Below, piece after piece: positions 11,994-23,295 of a DNA stretch of 64,000 nucleotides. This stretch comes from Plantago ovata (Eukaryota; Streptophyta; Magnoliopsida; Lamiales; Plantaginaceae): assembly GCA_028274465.1 (NCBI GenBank), contig CM051458.1, positions 58,455,253-58,519,252 of the forward strand, read 5' to 3'. Under the pieces are notes generated by a model. It made no database searches, had not been told where the DNA came from, and saw nothing but the letters and a program-made list of their open reading frames with translations. The position numbers were made by a program, and so were the translations under genes. Each line of letters opens with the position of its first letter. Positions within the stretch are counted from its first letter, which is position 1.

Positions 11994-12655
11994 GGTACCT
12001 AGGATAATCTTATTAGATAACTTCAAGAGACGATGAGACTTAGACTCGACTCCTAGACTCCAATACTCACTCAAGTAATCTCATGGTGAGTTTGAAGGCT
12101 TGCTAAAGTTCATATGAACAAATCGAGAAGCTTTAACACTTCGTTACGATAAATCCATACGAATCTAAACCAAGCAAACAAACTCTCCAATTGAATCACC
12201 CAACCAATCCAACACATTCTCATGCAATCACAACATCACCATAACCATAACATAACTCAAATTCAAAGCTAACAATCACCAAACAATTATATAGCAAAAA
12301 ATTCGAGCAATAGAATTCATCATAAATCAAGAGGAGCAAAATTCGAATTTAGACATCACATCTAGTAAGAAACATGCTCAACAATCATCATCAAACTCTA
12401 ATTCACCAATGCATAACACAATTGAAGCTAATTAAGATAAAATCCCAAATTCAAGAAAGTTAGGGTTCATGAGAGGTACCTTTGATTCCTTGTTATAAAT
12501 GCCTCAAACGTGAAATTTGATCGGTTTAGATGATAGAGGGGGTGATGGGCTTTGTAAAATGCACAAGATTGCAAGAATTGGTGGAGAATTGAGAGAGATT
12601 GAGATTTTTGGGGTGCTAAATCGGCAATGGAGGAAGAAAAACGAAGTGGGGAGCT
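11994..12655. other. Element D spacer upstream of ORF 2
   Basis: AT-rich sequence in which I see no gene. It separates the second ORF from the GC palindrome cluster. Confidence 0.5.
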
Positions 12656-12659
12656 TTGA

Positions 12660-12920
12660 TACTCAAGTGCCCCGCTTAGCTTTCTTAAGGAAAGCCAAGC
12701 GAAGCGCTTGGGCGTCCCAAGCGAAGCGCTTGGGAAGCGGTCCGCTTGGGAACTGCCAAGCGCTCCACTTAGATTTCCAGTAAGAATTTTCATTCTTACT
12801 GGAAATTCAAACGGACCGCTTGGGCGTGCCAAGCGCTCCGCTTGGATTTCCGGATTTCCAGTAAGAATGGAATTCTTACTGGAAATCCAAGCGGACCGCT
12901 TGGGCTTTCGAAGCGGTTCT
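12660..12920. repeat. GC palindrome cluster of element D, copy 2
   Basis: At least five GCGNNNCGC palindromes with AA/CC flanks (AAGCGAAGCGCTTGG, AAGCGGTCCGCTTGG, CCAAGCGCTCCGCTTGG and relatives). Some flank inverted copies of TTCCAGTAAGAAT, so the whole stretch can fold extensively. Confidence 0.8.
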
Positions 12921-13043
12921 TGGGACCTGAAGTTCCCAAATCCATTTTTTTCGACTTTTGCTAAATTTTCACCCCAAAAACCTTGTCTAAACAACGAAAC
13001 AAAATTTAAACGTGCTTCTAATCTATATGCAAGTACCTACAAC

Positions 13044-13061
13044 CTCGGATTGCCTCCCGAG
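13044..13061 (-). other. Hairpin downstream of gag-protease, element D
   Basis: Sense CTCGG-GAGGCAAT-CCGAG. It corresponds to TCCGGG-AGGCAA-CCCGGA in elements C, F and H, with two compensated stem positions. Confidence 0.7.
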
Positions 13062-13268
13062 AAGCGCCTTCGTTTAAAAGTCGTTGGCTCGACTCGTCTT
13101 AGCTCATGCGGGATCAATTTCACATTGGGTACTAGACTTCCCCGTCCAAGTGCTCTTCAAAGCATCAAGTCCCTGCACATCTTGACGAACATAAAGAGGA
13201 CCAAAGAATCCTACAAGTTCGTTAGTATCAACATAAGCACATGAATTAATTATGGCTCGCAACGTATG

Positions 13269-15410
13269 TTACTTGCCATTTACCTCGAAGCTACATGTAC
13301 GACGGTACATGTCTATCACGATATGTACTTTGTTGATGAAGGCTCTACCCAAAAGAACCACATCCTTGAGCTTTGCGGAGGATGTAGGCATGACGATGAA
13401 GTTCGTCTTGACCTCTACACCGACGACTCTTACCACTAGATTCTCGATCACACCCAATGACTTCTTCATAGACCCGTCCGCCAATTGCACCATGCACTTC
13501 ATTGGTCTTAAGCCAGACAAACCCGACTCTTCGTACACGTTCAAAGGTATGACATTCACACCCGCTCCTGTGTCTAGAGTTGCCACTATTCCATCCTTCT
13601 TACCCAAGCCGATTTCCACATCAAAGCTCTCTTGGATAGGCACTTCCACCATATCCACCAACTCATCCTCAGACGATGAGTTTTCATTCACTTCTTCCAC
13701 TATCGCATCAGATTGTGCGACCACTTTTTCTTCCACAACCACCTTAGGAGTCTCAGGCTCCTCACTCACTTTGCAAGTTTCAGTTATCTTGCAACTTGGC
13801 ACCTCAACTAGTGCATTGTCTCTCACAACCGTGATCTCCACGGGCAAATCAGTCACCACGGTTATGGCCATAGCCTTCTCCGTGTTTCCGGGAAACTTCC
13901 CTTGCTCTCTACTAGCCCCCCGATCTATCAGCTCTTGCAACTTCTTATGGAGGTTGATACTACTAGCCTCAAGCTTCTCAAACCGCTGATTATTAGTAGC
14001 TTCATTATGATAGTAATGCTTCATAAACTTATTTGTTTTCAGCACAAGATCGTTGAGAGAAGAGACAAGAGGTGAAGGAAGCACCCCTCCACCTTGTGGT
14101 CCCGAACTAGCAACCTGAGGTGGAGGTGTAGGATTAGAAGGCGGTGCTCCTTCATACCAATTATTCCCATAGCTGAGACGACTTCTATCTTGATTAGGCC
14201 CATAGGCATTTTGATCCGGGTTATGAAGATAACCACGGTTGCCTTGATTCTGGTACCCACCTCGGGGTCCACGATTTTGTGGCCTCATATTGCCATAACC
14301 TTGCCCGTAGTTCACATCTCCAACTACTTGCTCTCCCTCAGCAGCATACACTTCTTGACGGACATCGTTCGTGATATATTGCTCTCTAGCAAATTCAGAC
14401 CGGCATAAATAGGCCGGGTGCCCATAGTTCTTGCACACACCACAAACTTCCGTAGAAGGAGAAGGAACGCTTTGCCTCAAAGCTTGCTTCACTTCATGGG
14501 CGAACCCATCGAAGGCATTTTGTTCTACCACTACCTTGGCCTCACCTCTTTGCTCCTTTTGGAGCACACGAGCCCTCACATTCCGGTTTTGGGAATTTCG
14601 GTACATCATGTCCAGCTTCACTTGGGCTTGAGAAGGAAGCAACTCCCCAATACTACCTCCACAAATACTATCCACTTGAGATTGAATCTCAGGATGTAAA
14701 CCATTGTAAAAGAATTGGAGAAGCTGACCTTTATCATACCCGTTATGTGGGCATCGATGATGCAACCCCATGAATCGATCATAGGCCTCGTGGAAAGGCT
14801 CATCATACCTCTGCTCGAAGGAGCTAATTTGGCTGTTCATAGCCATTGTCTTGGAAGCGGGGTAGTAACGCTCCATGAACTTATCAAAGCAAAGGTCCCA
14901 TGTTGTCAAAGACCCGGCCTCCAAAGTATTAAGCCAAGCCTTTGCACGATCACCTAGCCCCATAGAAAAGACCTTCATGCGGAGATCGTCATCCGTAACA
15001 CCAGCTCCTGGTCGCCCAAGATGGAGAACAAAATTCTCGAGCTCATTCAAGTACCCAATCACGTCCTCATTAGCCATCCCATCGAATTTGGGAAGTTGTT
15101 GGAACATGTGATTCTTGATCTCTAAGTTCCTGGTGGCATCATTGAGGACAATTGCTGGTCCTCTAGCCCCAACCGTAGGCTTAGTAAGTGTACGTATGGG
15201 CCGCTCCGCCATTTCACCTTCCAAGTAAAAAGATTCAAGAATTGGTTCCAAAAGATAAGAAGAAGACTCTTCCCGAATACCAGAAGTGGAAGCTCTAGAT
15301 GCTACTCCTTCAAACTCGAGATTCAAATTCCTCCTTCTCCTTTGAAACAAACGATCGATCTCGTCTACAAAAGGTTCAATAATAGGTCCACCCGTTCGGG
15401 TTCTAGGCAT
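13269..15410 (-). CDS. gag: Gag-protease polyprotein of element D, intact
   Basis: This open frame of about 713 residues would make the capsid of virus-like particles and the protease that cleaves it. The start at 15410 is chosen because MPRTRTGG aligns with MPHTRSRG of the C-type gag; the upstream extension lacks an ATG. A Retrotrans_gag domain covers roughly residues 90-270 (WLNTLEAGSLTTWDLCFDKF, then FMERYYP). A CCHC zinc knuckle, CGVCKNYGHPAYLC, lies near residue 325, followed by a Gly/Asn/Gln-rich linker. An aspartic protease has the active site LDTGAGVNVIP near residue 611. No RT, RNase H or integrase follows. The intact frame fits with D being the youngest insertion. The gag is clearly diverged from that of C, F, G and H. 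Confidence 0.9.
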   Translation of the reverse strand: MPRTRTGGPIIEPFVDEIDRLFQRRRRNLNLEFEGVASRASTSGIREESSSYLLEPILESFYLEGEMAERPIRTLTKPTVGARGPAIVLNDATRNLEIKNHMFQQLPKFDGMANEDVIGYLNELENFVLHLGRPGAGVTDDDLRMKVFSMGLGDRAKAWLNTLEAGSLTTWDLCFDKFMERYYPASKTMAMNSQISSFEQRYDEPFHEAYDRFMGLHHRCPHNGYDKGQLLQFFYNGLHPEIQSQVDSICGGSIGELLPSQAQVKLDMMYRNSQNRNVRARVLQKEQRGEAKVVVEQNAFDGFAHEVKQALRQSVPSPSTEVCGVCKNYGHPAYLCRSEFAREQYITNDVRQEVYAAEGEQVVGDVNYGQGYGNMRPQNRGPRGGYQNQGNRGYLHNPDQNAYGPNQDRSRLSYGNNWYEGAPPSNPTPPPQVASSGPQGGGVLPSPLVSSLNDLVLKTNKFMKHYYHNEATNNQRFEKLEASSINLHKKLQELIDRGASREQGKFPGNTEKAMAITVVTDLPVEITVVRDNALVEVPSCKITETCKVSEEPETPKVVVEEKVVAQSDAIVEEVNENSSSEDELVDMVEVPIQESFDVEIGLGKKDGIVATLDTGAGVNVIPLNVYEESGLSGLRPMKCMVQLADGSMKKSLGVIENLVVRVVGVEVKTNFIVMPTSSAKLKDVVLLGRAFINKVHIVIDMYRRTCSFEVNGK

Positions 15411-15533
15411 GCACTCACCTGAAATACAAGATGGTGAGTATCTCAAGCAAAAAGAAACAAAAACAGAAATGAGACAAATAAGAGATGTTGGCTGAAAAAA
15501 CCCAAAACAAAAACACCAACCAAAGGAGTTAAG

Positions 15534-15551
15534 TCCCCGGCAGCGGCGCCA
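15534..15551 (-). other. Primer binding site of element D (tRNA-Asp)
   Basis: Sense TGGCGCCGCTGCCGGGGA, complementary to the 3' end of plant tRNA-Asp except for one position. It lies three bases inside the 5' LTR. Confidence 0.85.
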
Positions 15552-15554
15552 AAT

Positions 15555-16958
15555 TGATGATGTCGTTTTTCACCAATTAAATTTGTTTAAAAGCCTAAGA
15601 ACACTTATCACTACACAAACTAGAGTGCAATGGCAAGTTGTCCCCGAGTGTCGTTCCCTCGGGACCTAACGTGGCTTTGCTTGAGGTTTTTGCTAGTAAT
15701 TTTGGTCAATTAGTTCAAATGTTTATAGAATCATTTTTCTTTGAACAAAGCAACGAGAAATAAGATTGCTGTAATCAAGTTTGGAAAACGGTTGGTGGTA
15801 GAAATCGAATACACATGCATGGGTTACGAATATGCGCACAAGTTCAGTGCGTAAAACCTTCGATCAAGTCTGCTAAGCAACTCGTCTAGGTAACTTTCAA
15901 GACACACATCATAAAAGACCACTATCAATACATTAGATGTGCTTGTCACTAACACCATTTATCTAGCATGCTGCAAATCTCTAACATACAATCCTATAGC
16001 TTTCATTGACCAAGAGCTTGTCACTATACTCAATTCGAATATATTTTATAGGCAACTAAGAATCATATGAAGGAATTTGCAGCAAGATTGAATCACAATC
16101 TCATGTAAGCATAAACATAACCCATAGCATGCATATTCTACATTCTACCACCAACACAAAAGATTTAGCTACTCATATTCATCAACATAGACATCAATTC
16201 ATATGAATAATAATCAGAATACATCATATCAAGCTACAAGACAAGAGAGTGATACAGGTTACCACCAAAGCTGTCACTAATCGGTGGAAAGCAAAGAAAA
16301 CCTCTCCGTAGATGATTACAAAGGATGAATTCCAATCAAAATCTTGAATCCCAAGCTAAAATACAATGTAATCTGAGTTTTCTCTGAGTTTTGGGGCTTA
16401 GGAGCTCTCCAAAACGAAGCTACAGTTCAAAAGATATTCAAAAAATGACTAAAGATCAGATCTAAGAAGGAAAATCCGAAAACGTAACCGCTGCCAAGCG
16501 GACCGCTTGGAGAAGCCAAGCGGAGCGCTTGGCAAGCGAAGCGCTTTGGCACTCCAAGCGCTTCGCTTGGCTTCTGTGCTAAAGTTCCTGGAAAATGAAG
16601 CGGAGCGCTTCACTATTCCAGGCGCTTAGCTTGGCTCCTGGGTAGATTTTTGTCTTCAAACTCAATCTTTTTGCCCTCGCATGGCTCTCGGGTGCCTTGG
16701 ACTCATCCTTCTCGATGCTTATTGATGCTCAAACACTTACGAACAAGCCACGGAGATTGGGGAACTTCAACGGAGCCATCTTTTCCATAAAAAAGGCTCG
16801 TTTTTAGCTCCAAAAACGTCGTTTCGTACCTAAGTGCCTGAAAATGCAGAAAACACAAAACGTGACACTATTCTACAAAACTAACCAAAAAACAAGGATA
16901 GAAGATAACAAAAGAAGGTAAAAAAGACAAGATGAACGCGTCAAAAATACGTTCATCA
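15555..16958 (-). repeat. Element D 5' LTR
   Basis: Nearly identical to 7679-9081. Its palindrome cluster at about 16496-16625 has five GCGNNNCGC units. Differences between the two LTRs include changes inside these palindromes (for example GCGGAGCGC against GCGGACCGC). Confidence 0.92.
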
Positions 16959-16963
16959 GAACA

Positions 16964-18455
16964 ACTCCTCCATCTGTATCATCATTGTCCGTATGGCCTT
17001 CATTGTCAGTACTATCATCACCATCGTCACCAGTAGAGTTGCATCGTCGAATAGAATTCTCAAGATTAGCCGCCGCTGTTATGGAATCCTCCATCCTGTA
17101 GCCCTCCAATAGGCTGTGAACTGTTGAAGGGGAAAGAGCAGTGGTATCAGAGCCTCCCTCTCCAACGTTTTACACCCCGAGGAGGTTACAGTAAGCTGCT
17201 CGGATACTAAGAAGTCTTCTACCATCTTTTCCAATGTCGACCACATTCTCTACGGTTGATGCCACCGATGTCTATATGATGCTCCCTTTAGAGGCAGTCA
17301 AGGGGCACCCCTAAGAGGGGCTGGGCACCCATGTCATTATGTTTTGGAACCAAGCTAGCACATCGGAACCTTCTAGCCACTGTCGACTCAAGATTGAATC
17401 CGTCGCGGCAAGATCGTTCCCAGTGCCTTCCTATTCACTCGAACTTTGCAGTCCTTGTGATAGATTGCTGACGTAATAATTGTTTCTGTCCCTTCGGTGG
17501 TGCATGAATAGGCATAGGAGTCCTTAGTCCAGGTGTACTCTAGCTCCTCCTCTTGGATAATCCGCGACGTTGTTGCAAGAGCCCGTGGCTCGAACGCACC
17601 TCTAACGAGATCACTCTCCTTGACATGGTTGTAATCGATCCCCCTCCAATACTTCATAGTAATCATACGGGAGTGCTCCTCTCCCTTGGCATGGTTCCTA
17701 CAAACAACAGTTAGTACCTCGTATGACACAAAACTGACCCATGCATATGCTAATGTAAGAACGAAACACACAAGTGATAAAATCAACAATCGAACTCTCC
17801 TAATCCTTTATGTCTAGCCTAGCTTCTTCAACATGCAACATACCAATGTAACTACTACATGCATTACATCACATTATGCTTCTTGCTAGACAACCAATAC
17901 CCTAAATAATAAGGTTCAATTCATACCATAGTAGCGAAAAATTCTAGCATCATAAATCCTCATACTCAACAATTATGCATTCTACCATCACATCCATCAT
18001 TATTACATCGGTAAACACAATCATATGCAAGGAATCGAAGAAAAGTATACATTGCATAACAAGATAAAAACATCTAGTAGCAAAATTCCCAAATCAACAA
18101 TTCAAGCATAATTGAGCATGCAATTGATAGTAAATAATGCTTCTAATCACACAAACAACCTACCCATACATCATATAAGCCTAATTGAAGCTCAAATTAG
18201 AAAACCCCGAAATTTGAAAAATTAGGGTTCATAAGAAGATACCTCAGATCTGGAAAACGAATGCACTAGGGTGAAATTTGTTCGGATGAAAAGAAAGAGC
18301 ACGTAATGGGCTTCGATTGAAGCTATAGAACACTAAATTTGATGGAGTAATGAAGAAGTTATGAAAGATTGAAATATTTAAGCTTTTTTCGGATTTTTGG
18401 GAGAAAGAATGGTGAAGATATGAAGAAATGAGGAGAAAGGGAGAAAATCCGCGTT
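16964..18455. other. Element C conserved segment of unknown origin
   Basis: About 17100-17600 is also present in element G (about 38040-38530), so it is a stable part of this group. Open frames exist on both strands: plus MSTTFSTVDATDVYMMLPLE, minus IIQEEELEYTWTKDSYAY. A run TGGTATCAGAGC (about 17149-17160, plus strand) is identical to the usual tRNA-iMet primer site of copia elements. An acceptor-like TTTGTAG/G precedes the minus frame near 17700. It could be a captured gene fragment or a fossil of another retroelement; I cannot decide. The flanking sequence to 18455 shows nothing further. Confidence 0.4.
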
Positions 18456-18464
18456 TTTGACCTG

Positions 18465-18530
18465 CAGAAACCGTGGGGCGAGTCGCCCCGTACGGGGCGA
18501 TTCGCCCCCACTCCCTGATACGGGGAGACG
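18465..18530. repeat. GC palindrome cluster of element C
   Basis: GGGGCGAGTCGCCCC followed by GGGGCGATTCGCCCC. The second is the same motif as in the C LTRs. Confidence 0.8.
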
Positions 18531-18714
18531 ATCATTTCGACAAAAAACGCGGTTTATAATCCTCGAAACCATTTTTCCTCATAAAACCACTCGAAAAATC
18601 TCACTCAAACATAACATAAGCACATACGACACAGAGACGAACAAATTCACATATGAAAAGCAAATTGTTCAAGTTTGAATGCATGCAATAAAGCGGTAAA
18701 AAAGCGATAAAAAC

Positions 18715-18732
18715 TCCGGGTTGCCTCCCGGA
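18715..18732 (-). other. Hairpin downstream of gag-protease, element C
   Basis: Sense TCCGGG-AGGCAA-CCCGGA, a perfect 6-bp stem with a 6-base loop, about 45 bases after the gag-protease stop. Confidence 0.75.
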
Positions 18733-18775
18733 TAGCGCCGTCGTTTAAAGTCTTTAACTCGAGTCCTGTCTGCGC

Positions 18776-20907
18776 CTAGCTCTTCTTCTTGAGGGTACTA
18801 GACTTCCCCTTCATGGATCTCCTCCTCATGCCACGAACCTGTGAATAAGAATGAACATAGGCAGCAAGACCACAATAGTTAATAGTGTGAGAAGTATCAG
18901 GTGGATCAGATATGGCTCGCAACACATGTTGCTTGCCATCCACCTCAATGGTGCAAGTCCTTCGGTAGATGTCTATCACAGAGCGTAGCTTAGTCAAGAA
19001 CATTCGCCCCAAGAGAACGACATCCCCCATCCCAGGTGTAGACGCCGGCATAACTACAAATCTTGACCAATACATTCTTCACAACGCCTTCGGGTCTCAC
19101 AAAGGATCCATCCGCCAGTTGCACAATAGCCTTATGCTCAGATAGTTTTCCAAGGCTACTCTTCTCGAACACATTCATAGGGAGCACATTAGAGTAGGAT
19201 CCCGTGTCTAGTGTGGCACAGACATCTTCAAGCTCACCAATCCCGACCTTAACATCGAAACTTTGAGGGAGTGGCTCGGGATCCTCTTGCTCCTCTTCAC
19301 TCTCGTCAGAAGTAAGGTCCTTCTCTTCTTCCTTAGCCTGTGGAGATTCTTCCTTCTTGCAACACTCACACTTAGCAACCCTCTTGATGGTGATTTCAAC
19401 ATGTAGATCACTCGCCAAGGTAATGGACATCGACTTCTCAGTGTTGCTAGGCAGCTTGCCTTGTTCCCTACTTGCTCCTCGGTCGATCAACTCTTGCATC
19501 TTTTGTTGGGCAAGCCTAGTGCTCTCTTCCAACCTATCAAGCCTTGCCCTAGTCTTCTCAGAATCTTCTTCATAACGTTTGAGAAAACTTTGGGTGTGAT
19601 CAACCATCTTTTGCAAGTTCTCCATCAGTTGAGCCGACTTCGACTTCGGTTGCTCTTTTGGAGCGGGGTTTTCGCAGTGATCATTACCATAGTTAAGTCT
19701 ACTACGGTCTTGGTTAGGGCCGTATGTTTCGCTAGCCGGTGCATATCCTTGATTGTTTCGGAATCCTCTTCTCCAAAATCCACCTCGAGGATTCCTACCA
19801 TCTTGTCCGTAGCTAGCTTCTTGAGTACCAAACTCCGTAGCAAAGACTTCCTCTTCGCCTCCTTGAGCCCAGTTGCCATCATCATATGCAAGCTCCGATC
19901 TACACATATGAGCCCCATGCCCATAGTTCTTGCATATTCGGCAAACTTCGTTCGAAACAGTTGTGGGTCGGTGAGATGGCGCTCTTGAGGACTTGTTTCA
20001 ATTCGTTGGTAAAGCAATCGAATTGATCCCCATTCCCCCTATACATAGGGACTTCTTGAGTCGGTGGAGCTTCAGGTCCACGTCTCCTAACCATCGCTCT
20101 TGGGTCCTTGATCTGCGAACCCTTAGCAAGCCTTTCAAAAACTGCCCAGACGGCTCCTGTGATTTCCTCCCAAATATTGCCTCGGCATTGGAAATCCACC
20201 ACTTGTTGGTTCTTGAAGGTTAGTCCATTGTAGAAGTGTTGGACTAGGTCAGAAAGTTCAAAACCATGGTGAGGGAACTTGTTCGTGAGATCTTGGAACC
20301 TCTCAAACGCGGTGTAGATGGTCTCATCATAGTCTTGTTTGAATCCAGTGATTTGCGCCTTGAGCGCGGTAGTCAAGGTGTGGGGGAAGTATTTTTCCAT
20401 GAAAGCTGAAAAAACCTTCTCCCAAGTGTCCAGCGAGCCTGCTGGAAGAGAACTCAACCATGACTTGGCTCTGTCGCCAAGCCCCATAGCAAAAACATTC
20501 ATCCGCAACTCATCCGTTGTTATTTCAGCTCCGGGTCGTGGGAGTTGGTTGACGAAATCATCGATATCGTGCAAGTACCCCATCACATCTTCCCTTGCTA
20601 AGCCATAGAACCTCGGAAGTTGTTGGAATGCGTGGTTCTTGATTTCCAGATCTCGAGTTGCAGACGAAAGAACAATCGCCGGCCCCCTCATACGATCCTT
20701 GGAGGGTTGAACCCATGCTTTCAGTGGTCTAGCTTCTGCCATTCCGTCGATTTCCTTGAAAAGACTGTGTAGAGATTCAGAGAAATCGGTATCCTCTATT
20801 TCCTCTAGTTCACGCCTTTGAAGTAGTCGCCTTCTTTGGTGGTAGACTCTGTCGATCTCAGCAATTGAATTAGCAAGCGGTGTTCCTCTAGATCGTGTAT
20901 GTGGCAT
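18776..20907 (-). pseudogene. gag: Gag-protease of element C, frameshifted
   Basis: The start at 20907 reads MPHTRSRGTPLANSIAEIDR. The gag domain is clear (FMEKYFPHTLTT, FPHHGFELSDLVQHFYNGL). The CCHC knuckle region near 19900-19960 is split by a frameshift, with the second half resuming at MCRSELAYDDGN. The protease active site LDTGSYSNVLP is at about 19200. Another frameshift near 19060 precedes the end (GKQHVLRAIS, then RRSMKGKSS). Gag and protease would form the particle and its processing enzyme; the two breaks make this copy inactive. It is closely related to the gag genes of F, G and H. Confidence 0.88.
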
Positions 20908-21031
20908 ACACTATCTGTAACAAACTTGGAAAGGAGTATCAGATAGAGATTAAAAAGGAAAATTAAAACTATTAGAACTAGGAATTGAATGCTGAAAATA
21001 TAAACAAATTAAACAGAAAAAAGGAGTATAG

Positions 21032-21049
21032 TCTCCGGCAACGGCGCCA
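21032..21049 (-). other. Primer binding site of element C (tRNA-Asp)
   Basis: Sense TGGCGCCGTTGCCGGAGA, one base different from the tRNA-Asp complement TGGCGCCGTTGCCGGGGA, three bases from the LTR. Confidence 0.88.
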
Positions 21050-21052
21050 ATT

Positions 21053-22284
21053 TGATAAATGCGTTGGATTGTCGAGTTCCAACTTAATCAAATAAATTTG
21101 TATTTAGCCAAAGGCAATTCACAACTACAACGAAAACCGTAGTGTAGCAGTAGAATAACCTCGAGTGTTGATCTCTAAGGACTATAACTAGCTTTATCTT
21201 ATTTAACTTGAGAATATAAAATAGCAGACGACTTAGCAAAGGTTTTTCTTAACAGATAATGGAGATTGGTGATAGTATGGTCCTTCAAAGCATAACAGGT
21301 TAATAATCATGCATAATTCCTCGGTTTTGCATAGAGATCTTTGATCAATGAATTGTCCAGTTGTAATTATCAAACACTACAAAGATATAGATTTAGATAG
21401 GTCAAAGACCAATGAATTGTCCAGTTGTGTGCAATAATTAATCAACAATACGAAGATAGAGATTTAGATAGATCAAAGAAATAAAGCAATAACTCAGAGT
21501 ATAATGCGCGATATAGCCATTAGCATAATTATTAACCCTTCGCTATGAATTCACATACTATCACCAACGAGAAGTTTAGCTACTCATAGTTGTCATGCAA
21601 TCAACAGAAATCATCGAAGAAAACATGTTGAAAGATATATAAAAATAAGTAGAAAAACTGTAAGATACAATGTTACCGAAGGTTGTCAATCTCCGAAGAA
21701 TCGCGATCTTACAAGCTCCAAACTGCTAAGAAAAAGTATCTCCTAAGCTAAGAACCCCCAGAACAGGCTCTGGGGAATTCCTACCTAAAACTACAGAGAA
21801 AGGTGAGAGAAAAGGTCTGGAAAAGTATGAAAAACGGAGAAAAACTGAGCAAGTATATATAGGCTACGAATTATGTGAGGCGAAGGGCCCCACACACCGG
21901 GCGATTCGCCTGGTGGGGCGATTCGCCCGGGAGTATTTTTCGGCCTAAAACGCGTTTTCGACGCGTTTTTGGATTTCTTCCCTTTTCGGACTCGGTTTCT
22001 GACTTCTAGTGGCCTTCTAGCCTCCAGATTCGACCCCTAGACTTAAAATCCTATCCGGAATCTTTCAGATACTCCAATTAGGCTTCTGGAACACCAATTC
22101 ATTGTCTACTTCAATATATTTGCCCGGAAATCCTCGTTTTTCAACCAAAACCTGTAAAATAAAGACTAAAGGGAAACGTGACACTATTCTAATAAAATTC
22201 ACTAAAATATAGCTAAATTAACATAGAGGATAGCTAAAATAGGTGAAAAAAACTCGAATGAAAGTGTAAAATACACATTCATCA
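21053..22284 (-). repeat. Element C 5' LTR
   Basis: It starts TGATAAATG (one base changed from TGATGAATG) and ends TTCATCA. The TATA-like element is at 21853-21862, with GC palindromes at 21877-21931, upstream in the sense direction. Confidence 0.92.
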
Positions 22285-22289
22285 GGAGC

Positions 22290-22700
22290 CGATCCGTGGT
22301 GGTTGTGGATTTTTGAGATGGGAGGAGGAGAAGGAGAAGAGATTAGAGTTATGAAGAAATGGGGAAATGATCTGGGGAGGAAGACGAGAGCGTCTGTATA
22401 TTGGAAATATAGAGACAGATAGTCCATCCGTCGCTATTTTTTTTTTTATTTTTTTTTCCCATTTTCTTTATTCTGGTCAACTATAGTTAGTGAAGGATAT
22501 ATTTATCCGTCTCTAAATTGGCGACGGATGAGCAATATCCATCGCTAAGTTGATGCCGAATTGACTCTTCCCAATGACGAACTGAGCTTAGAGCGCAGTT
22601 CGTCTTTATCCGTTGCTAACGGTAGCGATCCGTCGCTAAATAGCGACGGATCCCATCCATATCAGCTCTTCCGTCGCTACATGGCTGATTTCTTGTAGTG
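22290..22700. repeat. CACTA right arm with subterminal repeats
   Basis: It contains several CCGTCGCTA / TAGCGACGG units (22425-22685) and the terminal CTTGTAGTG. The first 110 bases would be the start of the CACTA gene leader on the minus strand. Confidence 0.85.
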
Positions 22701-22703
22701 GTC

Positions 22704-23295
22704 AATCTCCGGTGAATTGCTAACTCACAAGCAAGAATCGAGAATCAAAGATGTCCAATCTCTATGTTTAAGCTTCCAAATCAATAAGAAAAAGAGTCTT
22801 CTATGCTAATAATTCCCAGAACAAGCTCTGGAGAATTTGTCTCTCAAAACAAGGTGAAAAGGTATGAAAAACGAACTAAATAGGCGAAACTATATATACT
22901 AGTCGACAGACGGGGTGCGAACCGCCGCGGGTGCCTGGCGAACCGCCTGGAAGCTCCAGGTCGGTGGTAGCGAGTTTTTGGCTTCAGATTTCATTTTTGG
23001 ACTCGATTTTGCCTTCTAGTGACCTTTAAGCCTTGAAACTCGTCCCCTAGGCCTCAAAACTCGTCTGGAAACTTCTAGATACACCACGGATGACCTTGAA
23101 GCACCAAAACTTCGTTCTCTTCACCATAATTGCCCATCAAAAGTACGTTTTTCACCTAAAACCTGAAATATGCAAAGAAAAGGGAAACGTGGCACTATTC
23201 TAATAAAATGCACTAAAATATAAGCTAAATTAACCTAGAGGATAGCTAAAATGGTTAAAAAGACTCGAATGAAAGTGTAAAATACACGTTCATCA
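22704..23295 (-). repeat. Element B 3' LTR, second part
   Basis: It continues the LTR begun at 1396, starting AATCTCCGGTG exactly as at 28172, and ends CGTTCATCA. It carries two GCGAACCGC palindromes, against four in the sister LTR. Confidence 0.9.

Larger units (their letters stand above)
7679..16958 (-). mobile_element. Non-autonomous LTR retroelement D (gag-protease plus a second ORF)
   Basis: The element lies between duplicated GAACA sites (7674-7678 and 16959-16963). Its LTRs are 7679-9081 and 15555-16958, about 1.4 kb each and differing at roughly 25 positions by eye. It is the innermost and latest insertion of the stack. It encodes an intact gag-protease and a plant-transposon-type ORF, but no RT, RNase H or integrase. 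Confidence 0.92.
4793..22284 (-). mobile_element. Non-autonomous LTR retroelement C (gag-protease only)
   Basis: The element lies between duplicated GGAGC sites (4788-4792 and 22285-22289). Its LTRs are 4793-5997 and 21053-22284. A tRNA-Asp primer site lies beside the right LTR, so it reads on the minus strand. The internal region has gag-protease, a conserved segment of unknown origin and the 3' module, with no room or sequence for RT or integrase. Element D is inserted in it. Confidence 0.9.
1982..22700. mobile_element. CACTA (En/Spm) DNA transposon carrying nested retroelements
   Basis: The left end reads CACTACAAGGAAA and the right end TTTCTTGTAGTG, the terminal inverted repeats typical of CACTA elements. 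A 3-bp duplication GTC flanks it (1979-1981 and 22701-22703). The uninterrupted target is visible in the sister LTR near 28171. Without the retroelement C insertion the transposon is only about 3.2 kb, so it is probably a deletion derivative moved in trans. It carries a short spliced gene on the minus strand. Confidence 0.92.

Noticed and set aside
13252-13989. 245-codon plus ORF opposite the D protease
   Set aside because: It is a shadow of the intact gag-protease on the other strand, Ser/Thr-rich because of the acidic linker codons.
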